NCBI GenBank assembly: GCA_910574635.1
Contig: CAJTCG010000020.1
Span: 15,421 to 59,472, forward strand
Reading direction: 5' to 3'
Length of the DNA stretch: 44,052 bases
Source of the DNA: Oscillospiraceae bacterium
GTDB taxonomy: Bacteria > Bacillota > Clostridia > Oscillospirales > Oscillospiraceae
Both the position numbers and the translations under genes were made by a program. Each line of letters starts with the position of its first letter. The first letter of the stretch is position 1. Below the pieces are notes generated by a model, which was not told the origin of the DNA, did no database searches, and worked only from the letters and a program-made list of their open reading frames with translations. Shown here piece by piece: positions 14,617 through 23,232 of this stretch.

Positions 14617-14638
14617 CGGCCCCTGTGGGCCGTTTTTT
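14617..14638 (+). terminator. Intrinsic terminator directly before the large terminase gene
   Basis: CGGCCC (14617-14622), loop CTGT, GGGCCG (14627-14632) and six Ts (14633-14638) form a textbook intrinsic terminator. It lies only 25 bases before the terminase start codon, in the sense direction, so transcripts entering the late operon must read through it. That makes it the likely control point for antitermination by the LoaP-type protein encoded just upstream. Confidence 0.85.
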
Positions 14639-14663
14639 GTGGGGCGCGGGAAAGGAGGACGCC

Positions 14664-16418
14664 ATGAGGCGAAAGAAAACCGGCGCTGCGGCTGCCCTGC
14701 TGGGGGCAATCGCGGAAGCGGAGGCTAAAACCACCGCCCAGGGCGAGGAAGATTTAAACGCCTTAAAAGACCTCTTAAAACAGTTTTTACAAAAGGACGC
14801 CTCGCCGGAGCGGGCCGCGCTGAAGCGTGAGTATGACCTGGACTGTCCCCTGACCGGCCCCGGTGGACTCCGGCGCAAGCTGGGGGCCATTGATATGGAG
14901 TTCTTCGGGCGGGCCTACTTCCCCCATTACTTCAGCCGCCCCTCCCCTGAGTTTCACCGGGAACTGGATAATATCTGGCAGCAGGGTGTTCTGAAGGGCC
15001 GCGCCCCGCTCACCCCGGCAGCTGCCAAGGCAATCAACCGGCTTCCCGGTGTACGGCGGGTGGTGGCTGCGCCCCGTGGCCACGCCAAGAGCACCAACCT
15101 GACGTTCAAAGGCACCATGCACTCGGCCTTGTATGAGTACAAGCACTATCCCATCATCATTTCGGACAGCAGCGACCAGGCCGAGGGCTTCCTGGATAAT
15201 ATCCGGGTGGAGTTCGAGGAGAACGGCGCGATCCGGGCGGACTTCGGGGACCTGGCCGGTCCCGTGTGGCGGGCCAACGTCCTGGTGACCAAGAGCAACA
15301 TCAAGATTGAGGCCATCGGCAGCGGTAAAAAAATCCGTGGCCGGAAGCACCGCAACTGGCGGCCCGACCTGATCATCCTGGACGATGTGGAGAACGATGA
15401 GAACGTGCGCACCCCGGAGCAGCGGGCCAAGTTGGACAGCTGGTTTAAAAAGGCGGTGTCCAAGGCCGGGGACGATTACACCGATATCGTGTATATCGGC
15501 ACCCTGCTCCATTACGACAGCCTGCTGGCTAACACGCTGAAGAACCCCTCCTATCAGGCCATCAAATACCGGGCGGTGATCTCCTTCTCCGCTGCGGATG
15601 ACCTGTGGCAGCAGTGGGAGAGCATTTACACCGACCTGGACAATGATGACCGGGAGCGGGCCGCGCTGGCGTTCTTCGAGGAACACCGGGCGGCCATGCT
15701 GGAGGGGACCCAGGTGCTGTGGGAGGAGAAAAATTCTTACTACGCCCTGATGGTGTCCCGTGTGACGGATGGCGAGGCGGCATTCAACAGCGAACTGCAG
15801 AACGAGCCGATCAACCCGGACGATTGTATTTTCATTCAGGAGTGGTTCGACTTCTACAACGAGGCCGAGGTCAACTTCCGGGAGCAGGCGTATCAGTTCT
15901 TTGGCTTCGTGGACCCCTCCCTGGGCAAGAGCAAAAAAAGCGACTTCTCCGCGATTATCACCCTGGCCAAGCACAGGGCCAGCGGGTATATGTATGTGTT
16001 GGACGCCGATATTGAACGCCGCCACCCGGACAGGATCATCAGCGACGTGCTGGAAAAAGAGCGATGGCTCCGGGCCACCTATGGGCGCGGCTATAAGAAG
16101 CTGGGCGCGGAGGTGAACCAGTTCCAGTGGTTCCTGAAGGAAGAACTGGCCAAGGCCAGCGCACGGGCCGGGCTATATCTGCCCATCGAGGAGGTGCAGC
16201 AAACCAGCGATAAGATGATGCGCATCCAGACGCTGCAGCCGGACATCAAAAACAAGTATATCAAATTCAACCCCCGGCACAAGCGGCTGCTGGAGCAGCT
16301 GTATCACTTCCCCATGGGGGCGCACGATGACGGCCCGGACGCCCTGGAGGGCGCACGGACTATCGCCAAGAAAACAAAGCGGTTCCGCATCCTGGACCGC
16401 AGGGACCTTGGCCTGTGA
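14664..16418 (+). CDS. terL: Large terminase subunit
   Basis: This 584-aa packaging motor starts at ATG 14664, preceded by AAAGGAGG; the frame is open further upstream, but that part overlaps the terminator. The ATPase has a Walker A-like APRGHAKST at 136-144 and Walker B LIILDDVEND around 237-246. The C-terminal RNase H-fold nuclease shows FFGFVDPSLGKSKKSDFSAII and ends with the conserved HDDGPDALEGA near residues 554-564. The first 50 residues are an alanine- and lysine-rich, poorly conserved tail. It is the first gene of the late operon. Headful packaging from the phage end is expected by analogy with Mu. Confidence 0.93.
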   Translation: MRRKKTGAAAALLGAIAEAEAKTTAQGEEDLNALKDLLKQFLQKDASPERAALKREYDLDCPLTGPGGLRRKLGAIDMEFFGRAYFPHYFSRPSPEFHRELDNIWQQGVLKGRAPLTPAAAKAINRLPGVRRVVAAPRGHAKSTNLTFKGTMHSALYEYKHYPIIISDSSDQAEGFLDNIRVEFEENGAIRADFGDLAGPVWRANVLVTKSNIKIEAIGSGKKIRGRKHRNWRPDLIILDDVENDENVRTPEQRAKLDSWFKKAVSKAGDDYTDIVYIGTLLHYDSLLANTLKNPSYQAIKYRAVISFSAADDLWQQWESIYTDLDNDDRERAALAFFEEHRAAMLEGTQVLWEEKNSYYALMVSRVTDGEAAFNSELQNEPINPDDCIFIQEWFDFYNEAEVNFREQAYQFFGFVDPSLGKSKKSDFSAIITLAKHRASGYMYVLDADIERRHPDRIISDVLEKERWLRATYGRGYKKLGAEVNQFQWFLKEELAKASARAGLYLPIEEVQQTSDKMMRIQTLQPDIKNKYIKFNPRHKRLLEQLYHFPMGAHDDGPDALEGARTIAKKTKRFRILDRRDLGL

Positions 16419-16432
16419 TCCAATATTCCAAA

Positions 16433-16445
16433 ATCTGATCGCCCC
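16433..16445 (+). promoter_or_regulatory. ATCTGATCGCCCC motif upstream of the cytosine methyltransferase
   Basis: This 13-mer differs by one base from ATCTAATCGCCCC upstream of the adenine methyltransferase (40167-40179) and from the inverted copy at the HTH gene start (41032-41044). It ends 24 bases before the ATG of the methyltransferase, close to the 22 bases seen at the other enzyme. A shared operator or RNA element is inferred. Confidence 0.5.
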
Positions 16446-16469
16446 GATTTTGATTTTGGAGGAATAAAA

Positions 16470-17738
16470 ATGAAAGTATTATCCCTGTTTGACGGTATTT
16501 CCTGTGGAATGGCGGCACTGGAACGGGCTGGCATTCCAGTTGAGAAGTATGTTGCCTTTGAGATTGACAAATACGCCATTGCGATCAGCCAGAAGAACTA
16601 TCCACAAATCAAGCAGAGGGGGAATGTTCTTGAAGGCGACTTTACCCAATACAAGGGTTTTGACCTGTTGATTGGCGGAAGCCCCTGCACCTATTGGAGC
16701 ATAGCGAAGCGTGGCCGGGAAACGACCTGTGAGGGGCTTGGATGGACTTTGTTTCAGGAGTATGTTCGAGCCTTAAAGGAAAGCGGGTGCCGATGGTTCC
16801 TCTATGAGAATAATTACAGCATACATAAGGACATCAAGACCGCCATCTCCCTGGCCCTTGGCGTTGAACCGATTATGATAAATTCGGCTCTTGTTTCAGC
16901 ACAGTCTCGAAAAAGGTGCTACTGGACAAATATTCCCGGAGTAGTACAGCCCGCAGATCGCGGCATTCTGCTTCGGGATATTTTAGAAAGTGGGGTGGCT
17001 TGGCGGGAAAAAGGTTACTGCCTCCGAGCCAGCTACTATAAATCCTCTGCCGCAAATATCACAGGAGGACATTTTTCTGCTCCTATGGCTGCGGAGCCGC
17101 TGAACATCACCGCCGATGGGAAAGCACAATGCCTCCGGGCCAGCTGCCACAAAGACGGCATCCGCAATTTAGTTGGGAACACGGTAGACCGCCGCACCTG
17201 TGTTGCGGAGCCTGTCAGGATCGGAACAATTGAGAACGCCGCCGCAGATCAGGGGCACGACAGCAAACAGTATCGAGTGTATTCCCCAGAGGGTAAATCA
17301 ACCACGCTGTGCGCAGAGGGTGGAGGAGTTGGCGCTAAGACCGGCCTATATGCCTGCCCTCTGTGGGCAGACGGCGCCGCTTTCCGAGGCCGTGACAGCG
17401 GGTGCGCTTACGAAATCCGGGAGGACGGAAAATCAAACGCGCTTCTGGCCGTGGGCCACGCCAGTCGGCTGGTCGCCATGCTGCCGGATGGGATAACCAA
17501 GCCTGTATATGAGGTGCGGTGCGGCCAAGTCGATATTGGGGAGAAAGCCTACCCCATCAACCTGCCTGACGGATTTTATATCATCCGCAAACTAACGCCG
17601 GTTGAATGTGAACGGCTCCAAACGCTGCCGGACGGCTACACCGAGGGCGTCAGCGCGACTCAGCGATATAAATGCCTGGGAAATGGATGGACGGTAGATG
17701 TGATCGCCCACATCCTCAGATCGGTTATTCTTCAGTGA
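16470..17738 (+). CDS. C5 cytosine DNA methyltransferase
   Basis: This 422-aa enzyme has the m5C methyltransferase motifs in order: I (LSLFDGISCGMAALERAG, residues 4-21), IV with catalytic C73 (GGSPCTYWS), VI E113 (LYENN, normally ENV), VIII Q145-x-R147-x-R149 (AQSRKR), a variable target-recognition region, and IX/X near the end (RKLTPVECERLQTLPDGY, YKCLGNGWTVDVIAHIL). GGAGG precedes ATG 16470. No restriction enzyme gene is adjacent, so it is an orphan, probably protecting phage DNA. It is wedged between terminase and portal and is less GC-rich than both, which suggests later acquisition. The ENN variant does not remove the catalytic glutamate. Confidence 0.92.
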   Translation: MKVLSLFDGISCGMAALERAGIPVEKYVAFEIDKYAIAISQKNYPQIKQRGNVLEGDFTQYKGFDLLIGGSPCTYWSIAKRGRETTCEGLGWTLFQEYVRALKESGCRWFLYENNYSIHKDIKTAISLALGVEPIMINSALVSAQSRKRCYWTNIPGVVQPADRGILLRDILESGVAWREKGYCLRASYYKSSAANITGGHFSAPMAAEPLNITADGKAQCLRASCHKDGIRNLVGNTVDRRTCVAEPVRIGTIENAAADQGHDSKQYRVYSPEGKSTTLCAEGGGVGAKTGLYACPLWADGAAFRGRDSGCAYEIREDGKSNALLAVGHASRLVAMLPDGITKPVYEVRCGQVDIGEKAYPINLPDGFYIIRKLTPVECERLQTLPDGYTEGVSATQRYKCLGNGWTVDVIAHILRSVILQ

Positions 17739-17750
17739 AAGGGTGGAAAA

Positions 17751-19148
17751 ATGGTCTTATACATGGAACGGTCCTCGCTGGAGGGCCTGACGGAAGCGGA
17801 CATCAAGAAGATCATCGACGAAAACGAGGACTGCACCAAATACCAGCACCTGGAGGGCTACTATCGGGGAGACCACGACATCCTCCGGGTGGTCAAAAAG
17901 GACAGCACCGCCCCCAATAACAAAATCGTCAACAACATGGCCAAGTATATCACCGACACCGCCGTGGGCTATTTCATCGGCAAGCCGGTGGTCTACTCCA
18001 GCCAGGATGACGCTTTCCTGGCCGCTCTGCAGGACATCTTCGACTATAACGATGAGCAGGACGAAAATACGGAGGTGGCCAAGACCTGCAGCATCGACGG
18101 GGACTGCTTCGAGATGCTTTACATGGATGAGGACGCCCAGGTGCGGTTTGTGAAGGTAGCCCCCGGCAACTGCATCATGATCTATGAGACCGGCTACACC
18201 ACCCCCATGGCGGCCCTGCGGTTTATCTACTCCAGGGACAAGGACGATCACCCCATCAAGAAGGTGGAGTTCTGGACGGCCACCGACTGCTGGTATTTTG
18301 TTAGCTTCAACGGCGGCCCCCTGGACCTGGTGGATATTCGCCCCCACTATTGGGGTGATGTGCCGTTCATCGAGTACATCAACAACGAGGAGCGCCTGGG
18401 CGACTTCGAGGGCATTGTCAGTATCATCGACGCCTACAACCGGGCGCAGAGCAACACAGCAAACTTCTTCCAGTACAACGATGAAGCCATCCTGAAAGTG
18501 CTGAAGATGGGAGCGGTGACTTCCCAGGATATTGCCGAAATGAAGGAAAAGGGTGCCATCATCCTGGAGGATGGCGGCGACATCCAGTGGCTGATTAAGG
18601 AGGTGGCCGACACCCCGCTGGAGAATTATAAGAAACGGCTCCGGGAGGATATGCACCTGTTTTCCAGCGTCCCCAACCTGAACGATGAGAACTTCGGCGG
18701 GAACCTGTCCGGGGTGGCGGTGTCCTATAAGCTGTGGGGCCTGGAGCAGATATGCTCCATCAAGGAACGCAAGTTCAAGCGGGCGCTGCAGCGGCGCATT
18801 GAGTTGATCACCAATATCCTGAACATCCAGGGCGGCCACTATGATTACCGGGATATTGATATCCAGTTCCGGCGTAACAAGCCGCAGAACGTGCTGGAGA
18901 TTGCGCAGATCATCACCATGCTGGCCAATGACCTGTCGCGGGAGAGCCGCCTGAAGATGCTGCCCACCGTTGACAACGTGCAGGACGAACTGGAGAAGCT
19001 GCGGGAGGAGCGCCAGGAGGATATGGGCGGCTTCGGCGCTTATGACTCCCTGGCCCACGCCATTCAGGAGGCCCAGGCGTCGGCGCAGCAGGAGCCGGGC
19101 CAGCCTCCGGCCCCACCGTCCCAGGATGAAAGCGGGGTGGACACATGA
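17751..19148 (+). CDS. Portal protein, SPP1 gp6-type
   Basis: This 465-aa protein would form the dodecameric vertex through which DNA passes. It opens LTEADIKKIIDENEDCTKYQ and continues YYRGDHDI, then NNKIVNNMAKYITDTAVGYFIGKPV, a classic SPP1-type portal phrase. The stem/wing helices are central (NFFQYNDEAILKVLKMG), and KERKFKRALQRRIELITNIL is typical near the end. The C-terminus is acidic and proline/glutamine-rich. Mu uses a different portal (DUF935), so this head gene comes from a Gram-positive lineage. It overlaps the next gene by 4 bases (ATGA). Confidence 0.92.
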   Translation: MVLYMERSSLEGLTEADIKKIIDENEDCTKYQHLEGYYRGDHDILRVVKKDSTAPNNKIVNNMAKYITDTAVGYFIGKPVVYSSQDDAFLAALQDIFDYNDEQDENTEVAKTCSIDGDCFEMLYMDEDAQVRFVKVAPGNCIMIYETGYTTPMAALRFIYSRDKDDHPIKKVEFWTATDCWYFVSFNGGPLDLVDIRPHYWGDVPFIEYINNEERLGDFEGIVSIIDAYNRAQSNTANFFQYNDEAILKVLKMGAVTSQDIAEMKEKGAIILEDGGDIQWLIKEVADTPLENYKKRLREDMHLFSSVPNLNDENFGGNLSGVAVSYKLWGLEQICSIKERKFKRALQRRIELITNILNIQGGHYDYRDIDIQFRRNKPQNVLEIAQIITMLANDLSRESRLKMLPTVDNVQDELEKLREERQEDMGGFGAYDSLAHAIQEAQASAQQEPGQPPAPPSQDESGVDT

Positions 19149-20155
19149 GTTACCGGCAGCGTAGCGAGTGGATTGAGGACGCCAAGATGCGGGTGATTCA
19201 GAACACCAGGCGGACCGATGAAGCGGCGCGGGAATTGATTTTCCTCTATGATGAGGCGGCCTACAACGTGGAGAAGGAGATCAACGCCCTGTTTGCCCGC
19301 TTTGCCAGAGACAACGCTCTGACCGAAGCCCAGGCATCCCAGATGCTCTCCGGGCGGGAGTACAGCACCTGGCGCAAATCCATAGAGAAGTACATCAAGG
19401 CCGCCTCCGGGGCCGCCAAGGACAGCAAAGCCATGCTGGAATTGAACACCCTGGCCATGAAAAGCCGGATCAGCCAAAAGGAGCGGCTGCTGGCGAATAT
19501 CTATCAGAACATGATCGACCTGGCCGGGGACAGCAATGCCAGACTGGAAACGCTCCTGGGCGATATGCTGAAGGTGAACTACTATGAAAGCTGCTTTGCT
19601 ATCCAGCGGGGTATTGGTATGGGCTTCAACGTGGCCCGGCTGGATGAAAAGCTGATCCGGCAGGTGCTGGCCCATCCGTGGAGCGAGAAGCACTTCTCCG
19701 AGGCCGTGTGGGGAGCCTGCGACCACCTGGCGGCGCTGGCCAAGCGCGAGATTACCCTGGGCTTCATCCAGGGCAGCAGCGTCCAAAAGATGGCCAAGGC
19801 CATCGACGATGTAATGGACAAGGGCCGCTACAGCGCCGAGCGCCTGGTGCGGACAGAATGTAAGTACTTCGCCAACCAGGGGGAACTGATGGGCTATAAG
19901 GAGAACGGCATCAAGCGATACCGCTTCATCGGCGGCACCGAGGGCGGCGGCAGCTGCACCTGCGTCGAATTGAACGGCCAGGTGTTCAACGTGGAGGATG
20001 CGGTGGCGGGCATTAACTATCCCCCCATCCACCCCAACTGCCTGTGTATCGTGGTGGCCGATTTTGACAAGGGGATGTTCAATCGCAAGATCGACACCAC
20101 CCCGCTGGCCGAAAATATCAAATTTCAGGAGTGGCGGCGCAAATACGCCACATGA
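19145..20155 (+). CDS. Minor head protein, Mu F/SPP1 gp7-like
   Basis: This 336-aa protein is helical for its first 240 residues. It then has the Mu F-like C-terminal motif: RLVRTECKYFANQGELMGYKENG, SCTCVELNGQVFNVEDAVAG, and NYPPIHPNCLCIVV with the conserved histidine and cysteine. The family attaches to the portal and is needed for head morphogenesis or DNA ejection. Genes of this family follow the portal in both Mu-like and SPP1-like phages. A terminator-like hairpin follows the stop codon. Confidence 0.88.
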   Translation: MSYRQRSEWIEDAKMRVIQNTRRTDEAARELIFLYDEAAYNVEKEINALFARFARDNALTEAQASQMLSGREYSTWRKSIEKYIKAASGAAKDSKAMLELNTLAMKSRISQKERLLANIYQNMIDLAGDSNARLETLLGDMLKVNYYESCFAIQRGIGMGFNVARLDEKLIRQVLAHPWSEKHFSEAVWGACDHLAALAKREITLGFIQGSSVQKMAKAIDDVMDKGRYSAERLVRTECKYFANQGELMGYKENGIKRYRFIGGTEGGGSCTCVELNGQVFNVEDAVAGINYPPIHPNCLCIVVADFDKGMFNRKIDTTPLAENIKFQEWRRKYAT

Positions 20156-20168
20156 CCCGGATAATTTA

Positions 20169-20194
20169 AACGCCTTTCAAAGGGCGTTTTTATT
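20169..20194 (+). terminator. Terminator-like hairpin between portal/head and scaffold genes
   Basis: AACGCCTTT pairs with AAAGGGCGTT with one bulged base and a very short loop, followed by TTTTATT. It lies 14 bases after the head-protein stop and 32 bases before the scaffold start. A partial terminator here would adjust the ratio of portal to capsid transcripts; antitermination could override it. Confidence 0.55.
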
Positions 20195-20225
20195 ATGAAA
20201 AAATCACTGACAGGAGGACATAAAA

Positions 20226-20882
20226 ATGGCTGACGAAATCACTACCAGCACCGGCACCCCCGGCGCTACCGGCACCGCGCCCGCCGCTGGTGGCGCGACT
20301 CCCCCGGAGGGGGCCACCCCCACGCCGGAGCAGCAGACCACGTTCCAGAAGTGGCTGGCTGGCCTGTTCGGCGGCAAGGAGGCCGCCCCCGCTAGCCAGG
20401 AGAGCGACCCCGCCACCGACAAGGGCGGCAAGCAGGAGCCGCAGGGCAAGACCTACACCGAGGCTGACCTGCAGGCCGAGATCGAGAAGGCAAAGGCAGC
20501 CTGGGCCGCCGAGCAGCAGGAGCAGGCCCGGTTGGCCAAGCTGACGCCGGAGGAGCGGGCCAAGGCCGAGTCCGACGCCAAGGACCAGCAGCTGGCCGAC
20601 CTTCAGGCCAAGCTGCTCCAGCGGGACCTGAAGGACGCCGCCCTGGCCAAGTTGGAAAAGGAGGGCTTCCCCGTTGGGCTGGCCGACCTGCTGACCTACA
20701 CCGACCAGGAGAGCATGGAAAAGAGCCTGGTGCGCGTCCAGGAGGTGTTCAAGGCCAGCCTGGAGGCGGCGGTGAAGGAGCGGCTGCGGGGCAAGACCCC
20801 GGAGGGCCTTGGCGGCGCGGCCACGGCTGAGAACGCCCTGAAGGATCAGATCGCGCAGAATATCAGAGGAGGTTTGAACTAA
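20226..20882 (+). CDS. Capsid scaffold protein (DUF4355-like)
   Basis: This 218-aa protein has a long low-complexity Ala/Pro/Thr/Gly N-terminus, then FQKWLAGLFGGKE and a highly charged helical core with many E, K and Q (DLQAEIEKAKAAWAAEQQEQ, LTPEERAKAESDAKD). This is the normal composition of phage scaffolds. A C-terminal part (FPVGLADLLTYTDQESMEKSL...FKASLEAAVKERLRGKTPEG) matches the DUF4355 end that binds capsid. It immediately precedes the capsid gene. AGGAGG stands before ATG 20226. Confidence 0.85.
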   Translation: MADEITTSTGTPGATGTAPAAGGATPPEGATPTPEQQTTFQKWLAGLFGGKEAAPASQESDPATDKGGKQEPQGKTYTEADLQAEIEKAKAAWAAEQQEQARLAKLTPEERAKAESDAKDQQLADLQAKLLQRDLKDAALAKLEKEGFPVGLADLLTYTDQESMEKSLVRVQEVFKASLEAAVKERLRGKTPEGLGGAATAENALKDQIAQNIRGGLN

Positions 20883-20883
20883 A

Positions 20884-21819
20884 ATGGCGAACAATCTGCA
20901 GTACGCCGCTATCTTCCAGGCTGAACTGGACAAGGCGGCAAAGGAACAGGCCACCAGCGGCTGGATGGAACTGAACGACAAGCTGGTGCGATACAACAGC
21001 GGCTCCGAGGTCAAAATCCCCATGCTGGACATGGATGGCCTGGCCGACTATGACCGGCAGACCGGCTTCGTGGAGGGCAGCGTGGACCTCACCTGGCAGA
21101 CCAAGAAGATGGCCATGGACCGGGGCCGCCAGTTCACCTTCGATGAGCAGGAGGTCAACGACACCAACTTCGTGCTGACGGCCTCCAGCGTGATGGGCGA
21201 GTTCCAGCGCACCAAGGTGGTGCCGGAGATCGATGCCTACCGCTACAGCACCCTGGCCGCTCTGGCCGCCGCCAAGGATCGGGCCGTCTACGGCTACACC
21301 CCGGAGGAGGCCACCATCCTGAAGAAGCTGTACGCCGACCTGGCGTCCATCCAGGATGAGGTGGGGGACGATACCCCGCTGGTGATCACCATGTCCACCC
21401 AGGTGGCCGCCCTGTTCGATATGAACACCACGCTGGCCCGGAGCGTCAGCCCCACCGACTTCCGGCAGGGGGACATCACCCTGAAGGTGAAATCTCTGAA
21501 CGGGCAGCACCCCATCATCCGTGTCGGCTCCGGGCGGCTGAAAACCAGCTATCAGTTCAACGACGGCACCACCGAGAACCAGGTCAAGGGCGGCTTTACC
21601 CCCGCTGACGACGCCCAGGACATCAACTGGATCATCTGCCCCCGCAGCGCCCCCATCGCCGTGTCCCGCACGGACAAGGTGCGCATCTTCGACCCGGAGA
21701 CCTATCAGAAGAAGCGGGCCTGGGCTGTGGACTACCGCAAGTATCACGACCTGTGGGTGCTGGACAACAAGATGAACACCATCCTGGTGAACATCAAGCA
21801 GCCCAAGGCCGGGGCGTAA
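20884..21819 (+). CDS. Major capsid protein
   Basis: This 311-aa protein lies directly after the scaffold. It begins NNLQYAAIFQAELDKAAKEQ and contains SEVKIPMLDMDGLADYDRQTGFVEGSVDLTWQ, MDRGRQFTFDEQEVNDTNFV and MGEFQRTKVVPEIDAYRYS. These phrases are typical of HK97-fold capsid proteins of Firmicutes phages. The C-terminus forms the A-domain pattern with WIICPRSAPIAVSRTDKVRIFDPE. Mature capsids would be built from about 400 or more copies. AGAGGAGG lies upstream of ATG 20884. Confidence 0.9.
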   Translation: MANNLQYAAIFQAELDKAAKEQATSGWMELNDKLVRYNSGSEVKIPMLDMDGLADYDRQTGFVEGSVDLTWQTKKMAMDRGRQFTFDEQEVNDTNFVLTASSVMGEFQRTKVVPEIDAYRYSTLAALAAAKDRAVYGYTPEEATILKKLYADLASIQDEVGDDTPLVITMSTQVAALFDMNTTLARSVSPTDFRQGDITLKVKSLNGQHPIIRVGSGRLKTSYQFNDGTTENQVKGGFTPADDAQDINWIICPRSAPIAVSRTDKVRIFDPETYQKKRAWAVDYRKYHDLWVLDNKMNTILVNIKQPKAGA

Positions 21820-21831
21820 GGAGGGACCGCT

Positions 21832-22140
21832 ATGATTACACTGAAGCGGCTGAATGTGGTGCGTAAGGTGGCCACCGAGGAGCAGGCCGCCAAGCTGGAG
21901 CGCCTGGGCTTTGCCCGGACGGGCGGGACCGCTGAGGCCCCTGTGGGCGCTGGCGTCACGGAGGCTGACCTCGCCAAAATGGGCGAAGCCATGTTCGAGC
22001 GTCTGAGCGAGAACCTGAAGGAGGCGGTGGCCAAGGCCACCGCCCAGCCGCCCAAGAGGGGTAAGGGCGGCAAGGGCGATGACAAGGAGGACCAGGATGG
22101 AGGAACTGATCAGCCGGGTAGCGGCGACGGCGCAAAGTGA
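21832..22140 (+). CDS. Small head-region protein with disordered tail
   Basis: This 102-aa protein has a short structured start (LNVVRKVATEEQAAKLERLGF), an amphipathic helix (MGEAMFERLSENLKEAVAKA), and a glycine/lysine/aspartate-rich tail. It begins 12 bases after the capsid stop, with GGAGGG upstream. Such proteins after capsid genes are often head-fibre, decoration or head-tail linker proteins. Its 3' end overlaps the connector gene by 44 bases. Function is not assigned. Confidence 0.65.
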   Translation: MITLKRLNVVRKVATEEQAAKLERLGFARTGGTAEAPVGAGVTEADLAKMGEAMFERLSENLKEAVAKATAQPPKRGKGGKGDDKEDQDGGTDQPGSGDGAK

Positions 22141-22465
22141 CCTGAAGCTGCCCGATGAGCAGCTGCCTACCATCAAGCGGTATGTGAAGCGGGCAATCAA
22201 CCGCATCAAGGTATTCTGCAACCGGGAGGACTTCCCGGAGCCGCTGGAGGATGTGGCGGCGCAGATCGTGGAGGATATGCTGAAAGCCGACCAGGTGGCC
22301 CCCACGGAAAACGATGTTTCCAGCATCACCCGTGGCGACACCAGCATCAGCTACCGGGACAAGACCTCCGCGCTGAAGGAAACCGTGTCCTTCGTCAAGA
22401 ATTACGAAAGTCAGCTGATCCCCTTTAAGCGTATGAAACTGCCAAAGGACCGCCCCCATGACTGA
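22097..22465 (+). CDS. Head-tail connector protein
   Basis: The gene encodes 122 aa. ATG 22097 (MEELISRVAATAQSDLKL) has AAGGAGG 6 bases upstream, whereas the frame is open further back inside the preceding gene. It is a helical bundle with PTIKRYVKRAINRIKVFCNREDFPEPLEDVAAQ and a terminal KETVSFVKNYESQL. This is the pattern of gp6/gp15-type connectors that dock beneath the portal. It overlaps the next gene by 8 bases. Confidence 0.8.
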   Translation: MEELISRVAATAQSDLKLPDEQLPTIKRYVKRAINRIKVFCNREDFPEPLEDVAAQIVEDMLKADQVAPTENDVSSITRGDTSISYRDKTSALKETVSFVKNYESQLIPFKRMKLPKDRPHD

Positions 22466-22820
22466 AGCGGACATCCTGGCTATGACCTACGATGACAGCT
22501 GCACGGTCTACAGGCCAGGCAAGGTGACACTGCCATCGGGGGAGAGCGTATTTAAGAAGGGGCTGGAGGGCCGGATGGTGTATGAGGATACCCCCTGCGC
22601 CCTGTCCAGCCCCTCCGGGGGCAAGCTGGCCAAGAGCCAGACCGTTGCCAGGGTTGATACCGACTATCTGCTTTTTGTGCGCCCGGAGGTGGACATCCAG
22701 CCGGGGGACACCGTGGTGGTGACCCGGCTGGGCAAGCAGACGGTGGCCCTGGCCGGGTTGGCAGACCGGCAGCCCTCCCACAACAACATCCCTCTAAAGG
22801 TGGACAAGGGGACCGCCTGA
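22458..22820 (+). CDS. Head closure (stopper) protein
   Basis: This 120-aa beta-rich protein reads SCTVYRPGKVTLPSGESVFK, MVYEDTPCALSSPSGG and a central VRPEVDIQPGDTVVVTRLGK. The latter is the usual phrase of gp16/DUF6093-type head closure proteins that plug the connector until the tail attaches. Gene order (connector, closure, HK97 gp10-like, tail terminator) is standard for Xkd-type phages. It overlaps both neighbours by a few bases. Confidence 0.8.
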   Translation: MTEADILAMTYDDSCTVYRPGKVTLPSGESVFKKGLEGRMVYEDTPCALSSPSGGKLAKSQTVARVDTDYLLFVRPEVDIQPGDTVVVTRLGKQTVALAGLADRQPSHNNIPLKVDKGTA

Positions 22821-23221
22821 TGAGCGGCACGGATTACAGCTTCGAGGGCTTTGACGCGCTGGAGCGGCAGCTGACGCAGATGATCGAGCAGGACTTCCCG
22901 GAGGAGTTCAAGGCGCTGGTGATCCAGATCGCCTATGAACTGCAGGGCCGGGTAAAGGAGAACACCCCGAAAAAGACGGGCCGCCTCCAGGACAGCTGGA
23001 AGGTGGGCAAAATCGAGAAACGGGGCGATGAATATTACATCGAAGTCTATACCAACGTGGAGTATGCGGAGCCGGTGGAGTACGGCCACCGCACCCGTGG
23101 CGGGAAGGGCTTTGTCAAAGGAAAGCACATGATGGCCATTTCTCTGGAGGAGGTCAGCGCCCGCCTACCCGCCTACCTGCAGGAATGGCTGAATGATTTT
23201 ATCAGCACACATGACCTGTAA
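22820..23221 (+). CDS. Tail completion protein, HK97 gp10-like
   Basis: This 133-aa protein has the HK97_gp10 pattern: EGFDALERQLTQMIEQDFPEEFK, then ELQGRVKENTPKKTGRLQDSWK and NVEYAEPVEYGHRTRGGKGFVKGKHMM. The TPKKTGRLQDSW and VEYGH phrases are diagnostic. The family joins head and tail in siphoviruses and myoviruses. ATG 22820 overlaps the previous stop codon. Confidence 0.9.
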   Translation: MSGTDYSFEGFDALERQLTQMIEQDFPEEFKALVIQIAYELQGRVKENTPKKTGRLQDSWKVGKIEKRGDEYYIEVYTNVEYAEPVEYGHRTRGGKGFVKGKHMMAISLEEVSARLPAYLQEWLNDFISTHDL

Positions 23222-23232
23222 GGGGGGATAAC

